A stretch of DNA of 20,057 nt. It comes from DAIRFP01 sp036794995 (GTDB taxonomy: Bacteria; Desulfobacterota; Binatia; UBA9968). The position numbers and the translations under genes were made by a program. Below the pieces are notes generated by a model that saw only the letters and a list, made by a program, of their open reading frames with translations, had not been told where the DNA came from and did not search any database. The stretch covers positions 1 to 20,057 of the forward strand of contig DAIRFP010000086.1 in NCBI GenBank assembly GCA_036794995.1, read 5' to 3'. Below are positions 7,413 to 15,058 of this stretch, piece by piece (the stretch's first letter is position 1; each line of letters begins with the position of its first letter).

Positions 7413-9923
7413 ATGAAAAGGGGCGTTGGCGTGGCAGCGCTCGCGTTGCTCGTCTTGCTAGGCGGAGGGGCCTATTTTTTTTCGAAGCGGGAGGCTCCTG
7501 CGATCAAGCCGGCTACCGTCGAAGCCACGGCCGCCCAATCGCCGCGCTTGGGCGCGTGGGTCGACGAGGTCGTTTTTCGTGAAGAGGCCGACCGGGCGAA
7601 GGCCATCAACATGTTCGAGGCCGGTGAGATCCAAGTCTACGGGTTAGGCATAACCGACCCTGAGCTTTACCGCAGGATACAAGCTTCGCGAGTTATCCAA
7701 TACGAAATATCCTACGGCTCCAGTGCCGAATTGACGTTTAACCCTGTCGGGCCCACCTTTCCCAAAACCGGCGATCTTAACCCATTTCACGTCCCGGCAA
7801 TTCGCGAGGCCATCAACTGGCTCCTCGATCGCGAATACATTGCCGAGGAGATCTACGGGGGGCTTGCCGTCCCGAGATTCTTGCCGTTGACCACCGCTTT
7901 CCCAGACTACGCCCGTTTGGCCGATGTGGCCCGGCGCCTGGAACTCCACTACGGCTACAATACCGAAAAGGCGAAGACCGTTATCGCCAGAGAGATGGCG
8001 AAACTCGGCGCAACCTTGACGAATGGGCGCTGGCACTATCGCGGCAAGCCGGTAAAGCTTATTTTCCTTATTCGGACGGAAGACCAGCGCCGGGAGATAG
8101 GGGATTACTTCGCCACCTTGCTGGAGAACGCGGGCTTTGTGGTCGACCGTCAATACAAGACCGCTGCTGAGAGCTCGCCGATCTGGATCGGCAGCAACCC
8201 TGCCGACGGCCGTTGGCACATTTACACCGGCGGCTGGGTTTCGTTGTCCATCGATCGCGATCAGGCGGACATGTTCAACGGTTACTACACGCCCAGGGGG
8301 AGGCCGGACCCGCTCTGGCAGGCGTATACGCCGAGCCCAAGGCTCGATAAAGTTGCCGAGATCCTTGACCGTCGCGACTACAGCACATCGGCAGAACGCA
8401 GAGAGCTCATGACCGAGGCGCTCAAGCTGGCGATGGAAGATTCGGTGCGCGTCTGGCTGGTGGACGTCGTCTACATCTGGCCGCGCCGCAAAGAAGTGGT
8501 GTTAGCGGCGGATCTTGCGGGGGGGATTTCCGGCTCGATTCTCTGGCCCTACACTATACGGTTTACCGATGGCAACGGCCGGAGGGTAAATTTCGCTAAC
8601 CCGAGCATGCTGACGGAACCCTGGAACCCGGTGGCGGGCAGCAACTGGATATTCGATAACATCATTACCCGCGGGACCCAGGACTTGGCGGCCTTTCCCG
8701 ATCCATTTACAGGGCTTTTCTGGCCCCAAAGAATTAAGTCTGCGGAAGTCTATGTGGAGAAGGGGCTGCCCGTCACGAAGACCCTTGACTGGCTGAGTTT
8801 GAATTTTGTGCCTGCCATCGATGTCCCGCGCGATGCGTGGATCGCTTGGGATGCTGCCGGCGAGCGTTTCATCGCTGCTGGAGAGGCGCACCCTAAGGGC
8901 CTCAAGGCACGGACCAAGACGGTGGTTCGCTATGCCGACAACCTTTGGGAAACCCGCTGGCACGACGGCAACAAGGTATCGTTGGCGGACTTTCTCTTTT
9001 CCTTCATCCTCAGCTTTGACCGGGCGAACCCGAAAAGCCCGATCTTCGACGAGGCCGCGGTGCCGGCTTTCAAAACTTTTTTGAGCCACTTCAGAGGAGC
9101 GCGCATCGTCGAGAAAAATCCCCTGGTCGTGGAGATTTATAGCGATCAACTGTTTCCCGATGCCGAGTCCATCGCCGCCACGCGGGCGGGCGACTTCTAC
9201 ACCAATGTGCCCTGGCACGAGTTGGCGTTGGGGGTATTGGCCGAAAGGAATCGAGAGTTGGCCTTCTCCGCCTCCAAGGCGGACCGTCTCAAAGTGGAAT
9301 GGCTGAGCTATATCAGCGGCCCGAGCCTGGCGGTACTGGACCGGCAACTCGCTGCCGCTCTCAAAGAGGGTTTCATCCCTTATAGGAAAACCCTCGGCGA
9401 GCATGTGAGCCAGCAGGAGGCCACGGAGAGATATGAAAAGCTCCGCGCCTGGCGCCAGGCGAAGCGCCATTTTTGGGTGAGCAACGGGCCATTCTATCTA
9501 AACTCCGTCCATCCCGTGGAGAAGATCGTAGTTATCCGGAGATCCGAATTGTTTCCTGATCCGGCGGATAAATGGGTGCGTTTCGTTGAGCCGCGGATCG
9601 CCGACGTCGAGGTCACGGGTCCAAGAATCGTCAAGGTCGGATCGCCGGCGGAGTTTCAAGTGCAAGTAAGCTTTCAAGGGAAGCCCTATCCGGCAAAGGA
9701 CGTGGAATTCGTCCGCTTCATGCTGTTCGATGCCCGTGGCGAGATGATTGCTTTGGCCGAGCCCGAAGCTGCTGGAGATGGCATGTGGCTGATCCCTCTT
9801 GACGCCAAGCAAACGGAGCGTTTGTCCTCAGGATCCAACCGCCTCGAGGTCGCCGTGACTTCCCGGGTAGTGGCCCTGCCCTCGTTCAAAACTTTTCGCT
9901 TCGTGACGGTTCGGGGAAAATGA
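7413..9923 (+). CDS. ABC transporter family-5 substrate-binding protein, oversized
   Basis: An 836-residue extracytoplasmic binding protein of the SBP_bac_5 (peptide/opine/nickel) class. Residues 1-24 form a hydrophobic signal or anchor with no lipobox cysteine. The two-lobed binding region spans about 45-715, with typical segments near HVPAIREAINWLLDREYI and NPVAGSNWIFDNI. A C-terminal extension (about 725-836) with alternating hydrophobic strands looks like an immunoglobulin-like beta domain. Most members of this family are 500-600 residues, so this is long. The ATG at 7413 has GGAG about 11 bases upstream, rather far. A 131-base gap separates it from the permease genes. The substrate cannot be deduced. 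Confidence 0.9.
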   Translation: MKRGVGVAALALLVLLGGGAYFFSKREAPAIKPATVEATAAQSPRLGAWVDEVVFREEADRAKAINMFEAGEIQVYGLGITDPELYRRIQASRVIQYEISYGSSAELTFNPVGPTFPKTGDLNPFHVPAIREAINWLLDREYIAEEIYGGLAVPRFLPLTTAFPDYARLADVARRLELHYGYNTEKAKTVIAREMAKLGATLTNGRWHYRGKPVKLIFLIRTEDQRREIGDYFATLLENAGFVVDRQYKTAAESSPIWIGSNPADGRWHIYTGGWVSLSIDRDQADMFNGYYTPRGRPDPLWQAYTPSPRLDKVAEILDRRDYSTSAERRELMTEALKLAMEDSVRVWLVDVVYIWPRRKEVVLAADLAGGISGSILWPYTIRFTDGNGRRVNFANPSMLTEPWNPVAGSNWIFDNIITRGTQDLAAFPDPFTGLFWPQRIKSAEVYVEKGLPVTKTLDWLSLNFVPAIDVPRDAWIAWDAAGERFIAAGEAHPKGLKARTKTVVRYADNLWETRWHDGNKVSLADFLFSFILSFDRANPKSPIFDEAAVPAFKTFLSHFRGARIVEKNPLVVEIYSDQLFPDAESIAATRAGDFYTNVPWHELALGVLAERNRELAFSASKADRLKVEWLSYISGPSLAVLDRQLAAALKEGFIPYRKTLGEHVSQQEATERYEKLRAWRQAKRHFWVSNGPFYLNSVHPVEKIVVIRRSELFPDPADKWVRFVEPRIADVEVTGPRIVKVGSPAEFQVQVSFQGKPYPAKDVEFVRFMLFDARGEMIALAEPEAAGDGMWLIPLDAKQTERLSSGSNRLEVAVTSRVVALPSFKTFRFVTVRGK

Positions 9924-9972
9924 GTTAGTGCCACAATGCAAAACCGGAGGCGGCAAGATGGGTTTCCACAAA

Positions 9973-10020
9973 TCGAGGATGGAAAGTCGCGATTCTCTAT
10001 ACTCAGTCCTCTATCCTCGA
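9973..10020. repeat. Inverted repeat in the binding protein-permease gap
   Basis: TCGAGGAT (9973-9980) and ATCCTCGA (10013-10020) are perfect 8-bp arms around a 32-base loop containing CTCTATACTCAGTCCTCTATCC, a degenerate run of CTCNATN-like units. It could be a processing or partial-termination hairpin between the highly expressed binding protein and the permeases, or one of the short intergenic repeats scattered in this genome. Confidence 0.5.
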
Positions 10021-10054
10021 AATGTTGCTGGTACTTGATGATGGCTAGCTAGCT

Positions 10055-11134
10055 ATGACTTTAGTCCGAATTCTGCGCTACGTGATCCTGCGCGCGCTAT
10101 CGTTATTCGTTACGGTGGTGATCGGCGTTTACCTTGCTATCCTCATCGCCAACATGGGCGGTTATGTGGATGAGATCCGCAAAGCGCAGATTCGCGAACA
10201 AATCGGCGCCACCATGTTGGCCGATCTCAAGCTCCGGACCTTGCCGCCCAGCGAAGTCAGACAAGTCATCGACCAACAGATCGAGTTGGAGGAAAAGCGT
10301 CTGGGATTGGATCGGCCCTTTCTGCTCCGTAGTTTCACTTACCTCAGAGATGCGCTCACGCTTTCATTGGGAAGAGCGGAACGACTTACCAGCGACACTG
10401 GCTCGAGACAGGTTCGGGACATCATTATTGAGCGCCTGCCGGCGACCCTGTTGCTCTTCGGTACCGCCGACCTGATCGTTTTTTCGGTGGCGATCTTTGC
10501 GGCGCTTTTTCTGTCCCGCCGCTATGGCAGCCTGCTGGACAAAGTCGTGGTTGCGCTGGCTCCGACTTCGGCGGCGCCGGCGTGGTTTTATGGAATCTTT
10601 TTGATTCTGATATTTGCTTCGCTGTTGCGGGTTTTGCCCTTCGGGGGCATGGTCGACGTGCCGCCTCCCGAAACCGCTGGGGCCTATGCTTTGAGCGTGT
10701 TGGAACACCTCATCCTGCCGGTGGCGGCGATCCTCGTCGGCTCGCTCTTCATCTCGATTTACAATTGGCGAACCTTTTTCCTGATCTACTCCAGCGAGGA
10801 TTATGTGGAGGTGGCCAAAGCCAAAGGGCTGCCCTCCGGAGCGATCGAGCGCCGCTACATTTTGCGGCCGACCTTGCCGCCCATTATTACGAGCTTCGCT
10901 TTCACTTTGATCTCGCTTTGGAGCGGGGCGATTATCCTCGAGACCGTCTTCAGCTGGCCGGGCTTGGGGCGTCTGCTTTTTCAGGCCGTGGGCCAGTTCG
11001 ATACCCCGGTTATTATCGGTTCAGTGGTCATCTATGCCTACCTGCTCGCGCTGACGGTCTTTCTGTTGGACATTATTTACGCGCTGGTGGATCCGCGGGT
11101 GAAGGTGGGAGGAGAAGCGGGAAGAAGCTTGTGA
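10055..11134 (+). CDS. ABC transporter permease, DppB/OppB type
   Basis: A 359-residue inner-membrane permease with about six TM segments. TM1 is near residues 10-33; an extracytoplasmic loop of about 95 residues follows, containing the family motif KRLGLDRPFL; the conserved entry to TM2, ERLPATLLLF, lies near 126-135. The cytoplasmic EAA loop, which docks onto the ATPases, is VEVAKAKGLPSGAIERRYIL (251-270), followed by LRPTLPP. SWPGLGRLLF near 300 is also typical. ATG 10055 has only a poor SD. Its TGA overlaps the GTG start of the second permease by four bases, so translation is coupled. Confidence 0.94.
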   Translation: MTLVRILRYVILRALSLFVTVVIGVYLAILIANMGGYVDEIRKAQIREQIGATMLADLKLRTLPPSEVRQVIDQQIELEEKRLGLDRPFLLRSFTYLRDALTLSLGRAERLTSDTGSRQVRDIIIERLPATLLLFGTADLIVFSVAIFAALFLSRRYGSLLDKVVVALAPTSAAPAWFYGIFLILIFASLLRVLPFGGMVDVPPPETAGAYALSVLEHLILPVAAILVGSLFISIYNWRTFFLIYSSEDYVEVAKAKGLPSGAIERRYILRPTLPPIITSFAFTLISLWSGAIILETVFSWPGLGRLLFQAVGQFDTPVIIGSVVIYAYLLALTVFLLDIIYALVDPRVKVGGEAGRSL

Positions 11135-12477
11135 GCGCGCTCCGAGACGCCTTCAAAGAGATTGCCCGCTATCCGTCCGCCATCATGGGACTGGTGATCA
11201 TCACGGCGTTGATCCTGCTGGCGATTTACACGGTGATCACGATCCCTTACAGCGAAGGCATGAGGCTGTGGCGCGGGGGAGAAGACATTTGGATCGAGAA
11301 CCCGAGGAATGCCCGGCCCACCTGGGTGGATTTTTTCTCAAAGCAAGGTCTGCCTAAGACCATCATCCTGAACACCCAGCCGGGGACAGTGAACGTCGGG
11401 CCGCCGTTGCCGGGCGGCTTGCGTGCGGTGCAAATGGCGCTCGCCTTCGATTACCCGTATGACGGGTTTCCCAGTGAGATCAACCTTTTTCTCAAAGCAA
11501 AATTTGACGAGCGCAGACCCTACATCGCGCTTTTTTGGCTGACCCCGGACGGCCAGCGGATCCCCTTGGGAGAGCGCAGCGTGAGAGCCGCGGAGCGCTA
11601 TAGCATTTCCCTCGATCGCCACCTGGCGCAAAGACTTGGACGGCGTCCGCCGGAGATCGGATTATTCACCGCGCCCAATGCACCCGTGGAGAACGCGGTG
11701 CCGCTCAAGGGGAAGTACCAGTTGCAGCTCGAAGGTTTCTTCTTCGAGGAGGGCTCGACCCTCGACGCCAAGCTCGTGGTCTATGGCCAGGTGTATGGAC
11801 TGGCTGGCACCGACCATCGTCGCCGCGACCTCATGGTGGCACTGCTTTGGGGGACTCCGGTGGCGCTGGCGTTCGGGTTTCTGGCGGCGGTGGGTTCCAC
11901 CTTGACGACTTTATTGATCGCCGCTATCGGCGTGTGGTTCGGCCGGTGGGTCGACGCCATCATCCAACGGATCACCGAAGTGAACGCGATCCTGCCGGTG
12001 CTGCCGATTCTCATCATGATTGGAATCTTCTATTCACGAAGTCTCTGGGTGATGCTGGGGGCGATCATCCTGCTCAGCATCTTTAGCCTTGGCATCAAAA
12101 CCTATCGTTCAATTCTCTTGCAGGTAAAAGAAGCGCCCTACATCGAGGCCGCGCGGACCTATGGCACCGGCAATTTTCGGATTATTTTCCGTTATATGAT
12201 CCCAAGGATCATCCCGGTGCTGATCCCCCAGTTCGTCACCCTGATTCCTTCGTTTGTGTTTCTGGAGGCGGGGTTGGCCGTCCTGGGTCTGGGCGATCCG
12301 GTGCTGCCCACCTGGGGCAAAGTCGTGAACGACGCCTATGCCAATGGAGCCCTTTACAAAGGTTATTACTACTGGGTGCTGGCGCCCTCGGTGCTGTTGA
12401 TGTTGACGGGAGCCGGTTTTGCTTTGGTGGGATTCGCGCTCGACCGCGTCTTCAATCCGAGGTTGAGAACCCTATGA
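11131..12477 (+). CDS. ABC transporter permease, DppC/OppC type with large periplasmic insert
   Basis: A 448-residue permease. The GTG at 11131 is chosen because it overlaps the previous stop (GTGA), follows a purine-rich GGGAAGAAG, and begins just before TM1; the same frame stays open upstream only as a shadow of the first permease. TM1 spans about 17-38. Residues 41-225 form a long hydrophilic, beta-rich segment before the family motif GTDHRRRDLMVALLWG (226-241), equivalent to the usual GTDxxGRD motif. Five further TM segments follow, with the EAA loop at about 339-360 (EAARTYGTGNFRIIFRYMIP). Typical DppC proteins are about 280-300 residues with a much shorter loop, so about 120-150 residues are extra. 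Confidence 0.93.
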   Translation: MSALRDAFKEIARYPSAIMGLVIITALILLAIYTVITIPYSEGMRLWRGGEDIWIENPRNARPTWVDFFSKQGLPKTIILNTQPGTVNVGPPLPGGLRAVQMALAFDYPYDGFPSEINLFLKAKFDERRPYIALFWLTPDGQRIPLGERSVRAAERYSISLDRHLAQRLGRRPPEIGLFTAPNAPVENAVPLKGKYQLQLEGFFFEEGSTLDAKLVVYGQVYGLAGTDHRRRDLMVALLWGTPVALAFGFLAAVGSTLTTLLIAAIGVWFGRWVDAIIQRITEVNAILPVLPILIMIGIFYSRSLWVMLGAIILLSIFSLGIKTYRSILLQVKEAPYIEAARTYGTGNFRIIFRYMIPRIIPVLIPQFVTLIPSFVFLEAGLAVLGLGDPVLPTWGKVVNDAYANGALYKGYYYWVLAPSVLLMLTGAGFALVGFALDRVFNPRLRTL

Positions 12478-13553
12478 GCCCCGATCCGAATAAAGCGAAA
12501 GTAGTTATGTCGATTCAAGGTTTGGCAGAATCTCGGATCGGGGTGAGCACGGAGACTTTGCTCCGCGTGGAAGATTTGCGCCTCCACTTCGGCACCACTA
12601 AAGGGGTGCTTCGAGCTGTGGATGGGGTCAACTTTGAGTTGGATAAAAACCACGCGCTGGTCATTCTGGGCGAATCGGGTTGCGGCAAGAGCTCCTTGGC
12701 GCGCGCGCTCTTGCGCCTTTTACCGCGCAACGTGCAGACCTATACCGGCCGGATCTTTGTTGACGATCTGGACATCATGACTCTGGACGATGAGCGTTTC
12801 CGTCGCGAGGTCCGGTGGGTGAAAATTTCTTTTGTTCCCCAGGCGGCGATGAACGCTTTAAACCCCGTGGTGAGAGTCGGGGATCAAGTGGCGGAACCCC
12901 TGATGATCCACAGCGGGCTGGGGAAGGAAGGGGCCTGGCAGAGCGCTCAGGAGATGCTGCAGCGTGTCGGCTTGCCGGCGGATTTTCTGCGCCGTTATCC
13001 CTTCGAGTTGAGCGGCGGCATGCGGCAACGCACGGCCCTGGCCATGGCGCTGGTAACCAGGCCGCAACTGGTTGTCCTCGATGAACCGACCTCGGCGCTA
13101 GACGTGCTGACCCAGGCGAACATCATGAATGTGTTGAAAGAGATCCGGCGGGAGTTCAAGACCAGTTTCATCCTGATAACCCATGATGTGGCTACCTCGA
13201 GCGAGCTGGCGGACCGTGTTGCCGTGATGTACGCGGGACAGATAGTGGAGCTGAGCGACGCGGCGCGATTCTTCCGCGAACCGCTCCATCCTTATTCTCA
13301 GAAGCTGATGGCCAGCGTGCCCCGGCTGCGGGACGATAAGAAGCTCGAGTTCATACCCGGCGAACCGCCGAGCCTGCTGAGCCCGCCGCTCGGTTGCCGT
13401 TTTGCGCCGCGCTGCCCGCGACGGTTCGAGCGCTGTGACGAAGAACCGCCGGTGATCGAAGTGAAAGACGGCCGGCAGGTGAAGTGTTGGCTGTACGAGG
13501 AGGAAGTTTCGAGTTCCGAGTCCCTGGTTTCGAGTTCCCAACCCGAAAGCTGA
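12474..13553 (+). CDS. Oligopeptide/dipeptide-type ABC transporter ATPase, DppD-like
   Basis: A 359-residue cytosolic ATPase that powers the two permeases. Walker A GESGCGKS is at 66-73, Q-loop VPQ at 121-123, signature ELSGGMRQR at 178-186, Walker B LVVLDEPTSALD near 199-210, and switch histidine near 237 (ITHD). The C-terminal oligopeptide-transporter extension carries GCRFAPRCP...C, a cysteine motif typical of the Dpp/Opp ATPase family. ATG 12474 overlaps the previous TGA (ATGA). The last 14-18 residues (V-S-S-S repeated, then QPES) are encoded by an intergenic-type repeat and are unlikely to be part of the conserved fold. Confidence 0.96.
   Translation: MSPDPNKAKVVMSIQGLAESRIGVSTETLLRVEDLRLHFGTTKGVLRAVDGVNFELDKNHALVILGESGCGKSSLARALLRLLPRNVQTYTGRIFVDDLDIMTLDDERFRREVRWVKISFVPQAAMNALNPVVRVGDQVAEPLMIHSGLGKEGAWQSAQEMLQRVGLPADFLRRYPFELSGGMRQRTALAMALVTRPQLVVLDEPTSALDVLTQANIMNVLKEIRREFKTSFILITHDVATSSELADRVAVMYAGQIVELSDAARFFREPLHPYSQKLMASVPRLRDDKKLEFIPGEPPSLLSPPLGCRFAPRCPRRFERCDEEPPVIEVKDGRQVKCWLYEEEVSSSESLVSSSQPES
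13506..13538 (+). repeat. Direct repeat GTTTCGAGTTCC, two copies
   Basis: GTTTCGAGTTCC occurs at 13506-13517 and 13527-13538, period 21. It is in frame and encodes the C-terminal tail of the first ATPase (VSSS twice). The related AACCCGAAA follows twice just downstream, around the stop codon. The reverse-complement form AACTCGAAA appears in the next gene at 13608-13616. Confidence 0.75.
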
Positions 13554-13585
13554 AACCCGAAACCGCCCGGATTAAAGGGCAGCAG

Positions 13586-14620
13586 ATGACAATGAGTGAA
13601 AATTCGCAACTCGAAATTCGCAATTCGAAACTTGGAGAGGAAGTCCTGCTCTCCGTCAAAGAGCTGGGCACGGAGTTTGAGCTCAGGCGCTGGGTGTTCG
13701 GCCGCGCCGGCTTTGTTCGTGCTGTCGACGGCGTGAGCTTCGAGCTCAAGCGCGGTGAGGCCATCGCGGTGGTCGGCGAGAGCGGCTGCGGCAAAAGCAG
13801 TCTAGCCAGGACTATCCTGGGGTTGTATCGGCCCGCCCACGGCGAGGTAGTTTTTGAAGGCAAGAATCTCGCCGGCCTCAGTGGCAAAGATTTGCGCTGG
13901 TATCGGTCCCAGGTCGGTTACGTGCAGCAAGATCCTTACGGCGCGCTGCCGCCTTTCATGAGCGTGCGGCGGATTCTGGAAGAACCGCTGATCGTCAACG
14001 GCGCCGGCACAAGAACTGAAAGGGAGCGGCGCATCCACGAAGGGTTGGAAGAAGTGAGGCTGACCCCAGTGCAGGATTTTCTGCCGAAGTTTCCTCACAT
14101 GCTAAGCGGCGGGCAGCAGCAGCGTGTGGTCATCGCCCGGGCGATGATCCTGCGGCCGAAGCTCCTGGTGGCCGACGAACCGGTATCGATGCTCGACGCC
14201 TCGGTGCGAGTGGAGATCCTCGAGCTGCTCCATGGCTTGCAGCAACGGCATGATCTGGGAGTCATTTACATCACCCACGACCTGTCGTCGGTCCGGCATT
14301 TTTCCGATCGCGTCTTCGTGATGTATGCGGCCAAGATCATCGAGAAAGCGGCGGTTCGCGAGCTCATCCATAACCCGCTCCATCCCTACACCCGGGCGCT
14401 GCTCGAGGCGATTCCGGATCCTGATGCCGAAAACGCCGCGACGCTTAAGGCGGTGCCGCCGGGGGAGCCGCCCAGTCTCGTGCAGCCGCCTTCGGGTTGC
14501 CGGTTTCACCCGCGCTGCCAAGAATTCATGAAGGGATTGTGCGAAGTAAAAGATCCCCCGGAATTCGAGCCGCGCCCGGGCCACTTCGCAATGTGCTGGC
14601 TCTACGATAAGACCCCATGA
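13586..14620 (+). CDS. Oligopeptide/dipeptide-type ABC transporter ATPase, DppF-like
   Basis: A 344-residue second ATPase of the importer. Walker A GESGCGKS is at 64-71, Q-loop VQQDPYGAL near 113-121, signature MLSGGQQQR at 172-180, Walker B LLVADEPVSMLD near 193-204, switch histidine 231 (ITHD). The C-terminal domain contains GCRFHPRC, the family cysteine motif. The frame is open further upstream to 13484, but that part overlaps the first ATPase and reads through repeats; ATG 13586 is the first sensible start, with a modest AAGGG upstream. Residues 5-16 (ENSQLEIRNSKL) derive from a tandem 14-base repeat. TGA overlaps the next ATG. Confidence 0.95.
   Translation: MTMSENSQLEIRNSKLGEEVLLSVKELGTEFELRRWVFGRAGFVRAVDGVSFELKRGEAIAVVGESGCGKSSLARTILGLYRPAHGEVVFEGKNLAGLSGKDLRWYRSQVGYVQQDPYGALPPFMSVRRILEEPLIVNGAGTRTERERRIHEGLEEVRLTPVQDFLPKFPHMLSGGQQQRVVIARAMILRPKLLVADEPVSMLDASVRVEILELLHGLQQRHDLGVIYITHDLSSVRHFSDRVFVMYAAKIIEKAAVRELIHNPLHPYTRALLEAIPDPDAENAATLKAVPPGEPPSLVQPPSGCRFHPRCQEFMKGLCEVKDPPEFEPRPGHFAMCWLYDKTP
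13601..13628 (+). repeat. Tandem 14-base repeat inside the second ATPase N-terminus
   Basis: AATTCGCAACTCGA (13601-13614) is followed directly by AATTCGCAATTCGA (13615-13628), one mismatch. Because 14 is not a multiple of three, the two copies encode different residues. The unit contains the reverse complement of the TTTCGAGTT unit found about 80 bases upstream. Confidence 0.75.
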
Positions 14621-14811
14621 GTCCCGCGACATCGCTGGCCGTCGGATTCGTTCTCATCATTGCAGGTTTTCTTCTGCCCTTTCTGATGGTGCTGCAGATT
14701 TTGGAATCCAACCTGATGTTGAACTTCTCGGCCTATGGGGCGTCCCTTGTGGGTTTGGTGCTATCGCTTTACGGAGTTTCTCACTACAGCAGCTCACAAG
14801 ATGACAGATGA
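14617..14811 (+). CDS. Small two-TM membrane protein, ABC operon partner
   Basis: A 64-residue protein starting at ATG 14617, which overlaps the TGA of the second ATPase (ATGA). Two hydrophobic segments are visible, about residues 5-28 and 36-54, joined by a short ILESNLMLNF loop, with a polar tail ending SSSQDDR. No family was recognised. The tight coupling to the transporter genes suggests co-expression and possibly a role in assembly or regulation of the importer, but a stand-alone function cannot be excluded. Only 67 bases of known sequence follow before the assembly gap. Confidence 0.72.
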   Translation: MSPATSLAVGFVLIIAGFLLPFLMVLQILESNLMLNFSAYGASLVGLVLSLYGVSHYSSSQDDR

Positions 14812-14818
14812 TCGCGTC

Positions 14819-14878
14819 AGATTCCGACCCCAAGTCAGCAAGGATAGTCAAGTCGTAAAAGTCTGACCCCGGCGCCCG
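14819..14878. repeat. Repeat-like sequence at the assembly gap edge
   Basis: Two related pieces, AGATTCCGACCCC (14819-14831) and AAGTCTGACCCC (14859-14870), lie within 60 bases, ending in GGCGCCCG at the gap. A similar AAGGTGTGACCC lies at 16658-16669 on the other side of the alkylation-repair genes. No coding frame is supported here. A dispersed repeat would explain why the assembly broke. Confidence 0.4.
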
Positions 14879-14978
14879 NNNNNNNNNNNNNNNNNNNNNN
14901 NNNNNNNNNNNNNNNNNNNNNNNNNNNNNNNNNNNNNNNNNNNNNNNNNNNNNNNNNNNNNNNNNNNNNNNNNNNNNN
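14879..14978. other. Assembly gap of 100 N
   Basis: Exactly 100 unknown bases, the usual placeholder for a scaffold join of unknown length. The missing DNA must hold at least most of the methyltransferase gene (about 130-150 codons), so the true gap is probably longer than 100 bases. Confidence 0.99.
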
Positions 14979-15058
14979 ACACCGACCAGCGCGCTGGCGC
15001 TCGCGATCAGCTTTAGCTTGCCCACCGGCGAGTTTACTTCCTTGTAAGACAGCGCCAT
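14979..15058 (-). CDS. ogt: O6-alkylguanine-DNA methyltransferase, start only
   Basis: ATG 15058 opens a frame whose first 26 residues, MALSYKEVNSPVGKL then KLIASASALVG, match the N-terminus of methylated-DNA-protein-cysteine methyltransferases (SPVGKLKLIAS followed by a hydrophobic strand). The active-site PCHRV motif and the rest are lost in the gap. These suicide enzymes take methyl groups from O6-methylguanine. The position directly after an Ada/AlkA fusion on the same strand supports the call. The frame continues without a start upstream to 15157, but that part lies in the glycosylase gene. GGAAAGGA upstream of the ATG is a plausible SD. Confidence 0.7.

Noticed and set aside
8502..9470. 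322-codon minus-strand open frame
   Set aside because: It lies wholly opposite the ABC binding-protein gene, has no recognisable domain, and is the usual antisense shadow of a GC-rich gene. The same applies to frames at 3731-4324, 5261-5845, 5909-6412 and 7644-8219.
9958..10038. 26-codon ORF with GGAGG upstream in the binding protein-permease gap
   Set aside because: The SD is good, but the codons coincide with the inverted repeat and CTC-rich units and the peptide has no signal or hydrophobic segment. Chance is more likely; conservation would change this.
10582..11130. Upstream extension of the second permease frame
   Set aside because: It overlaps the first permease in another frame and reads as composition noise rich in Arg, Gly and Leu. 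The GTG at 11131 overlapping the preceding stop is the natural start.
13484..13585. Upstream extension of the second ATPase frame
   Set aside because: It overlaps the end of the first ATPase and reads through repeats; the family fold starts after ATG 13586.
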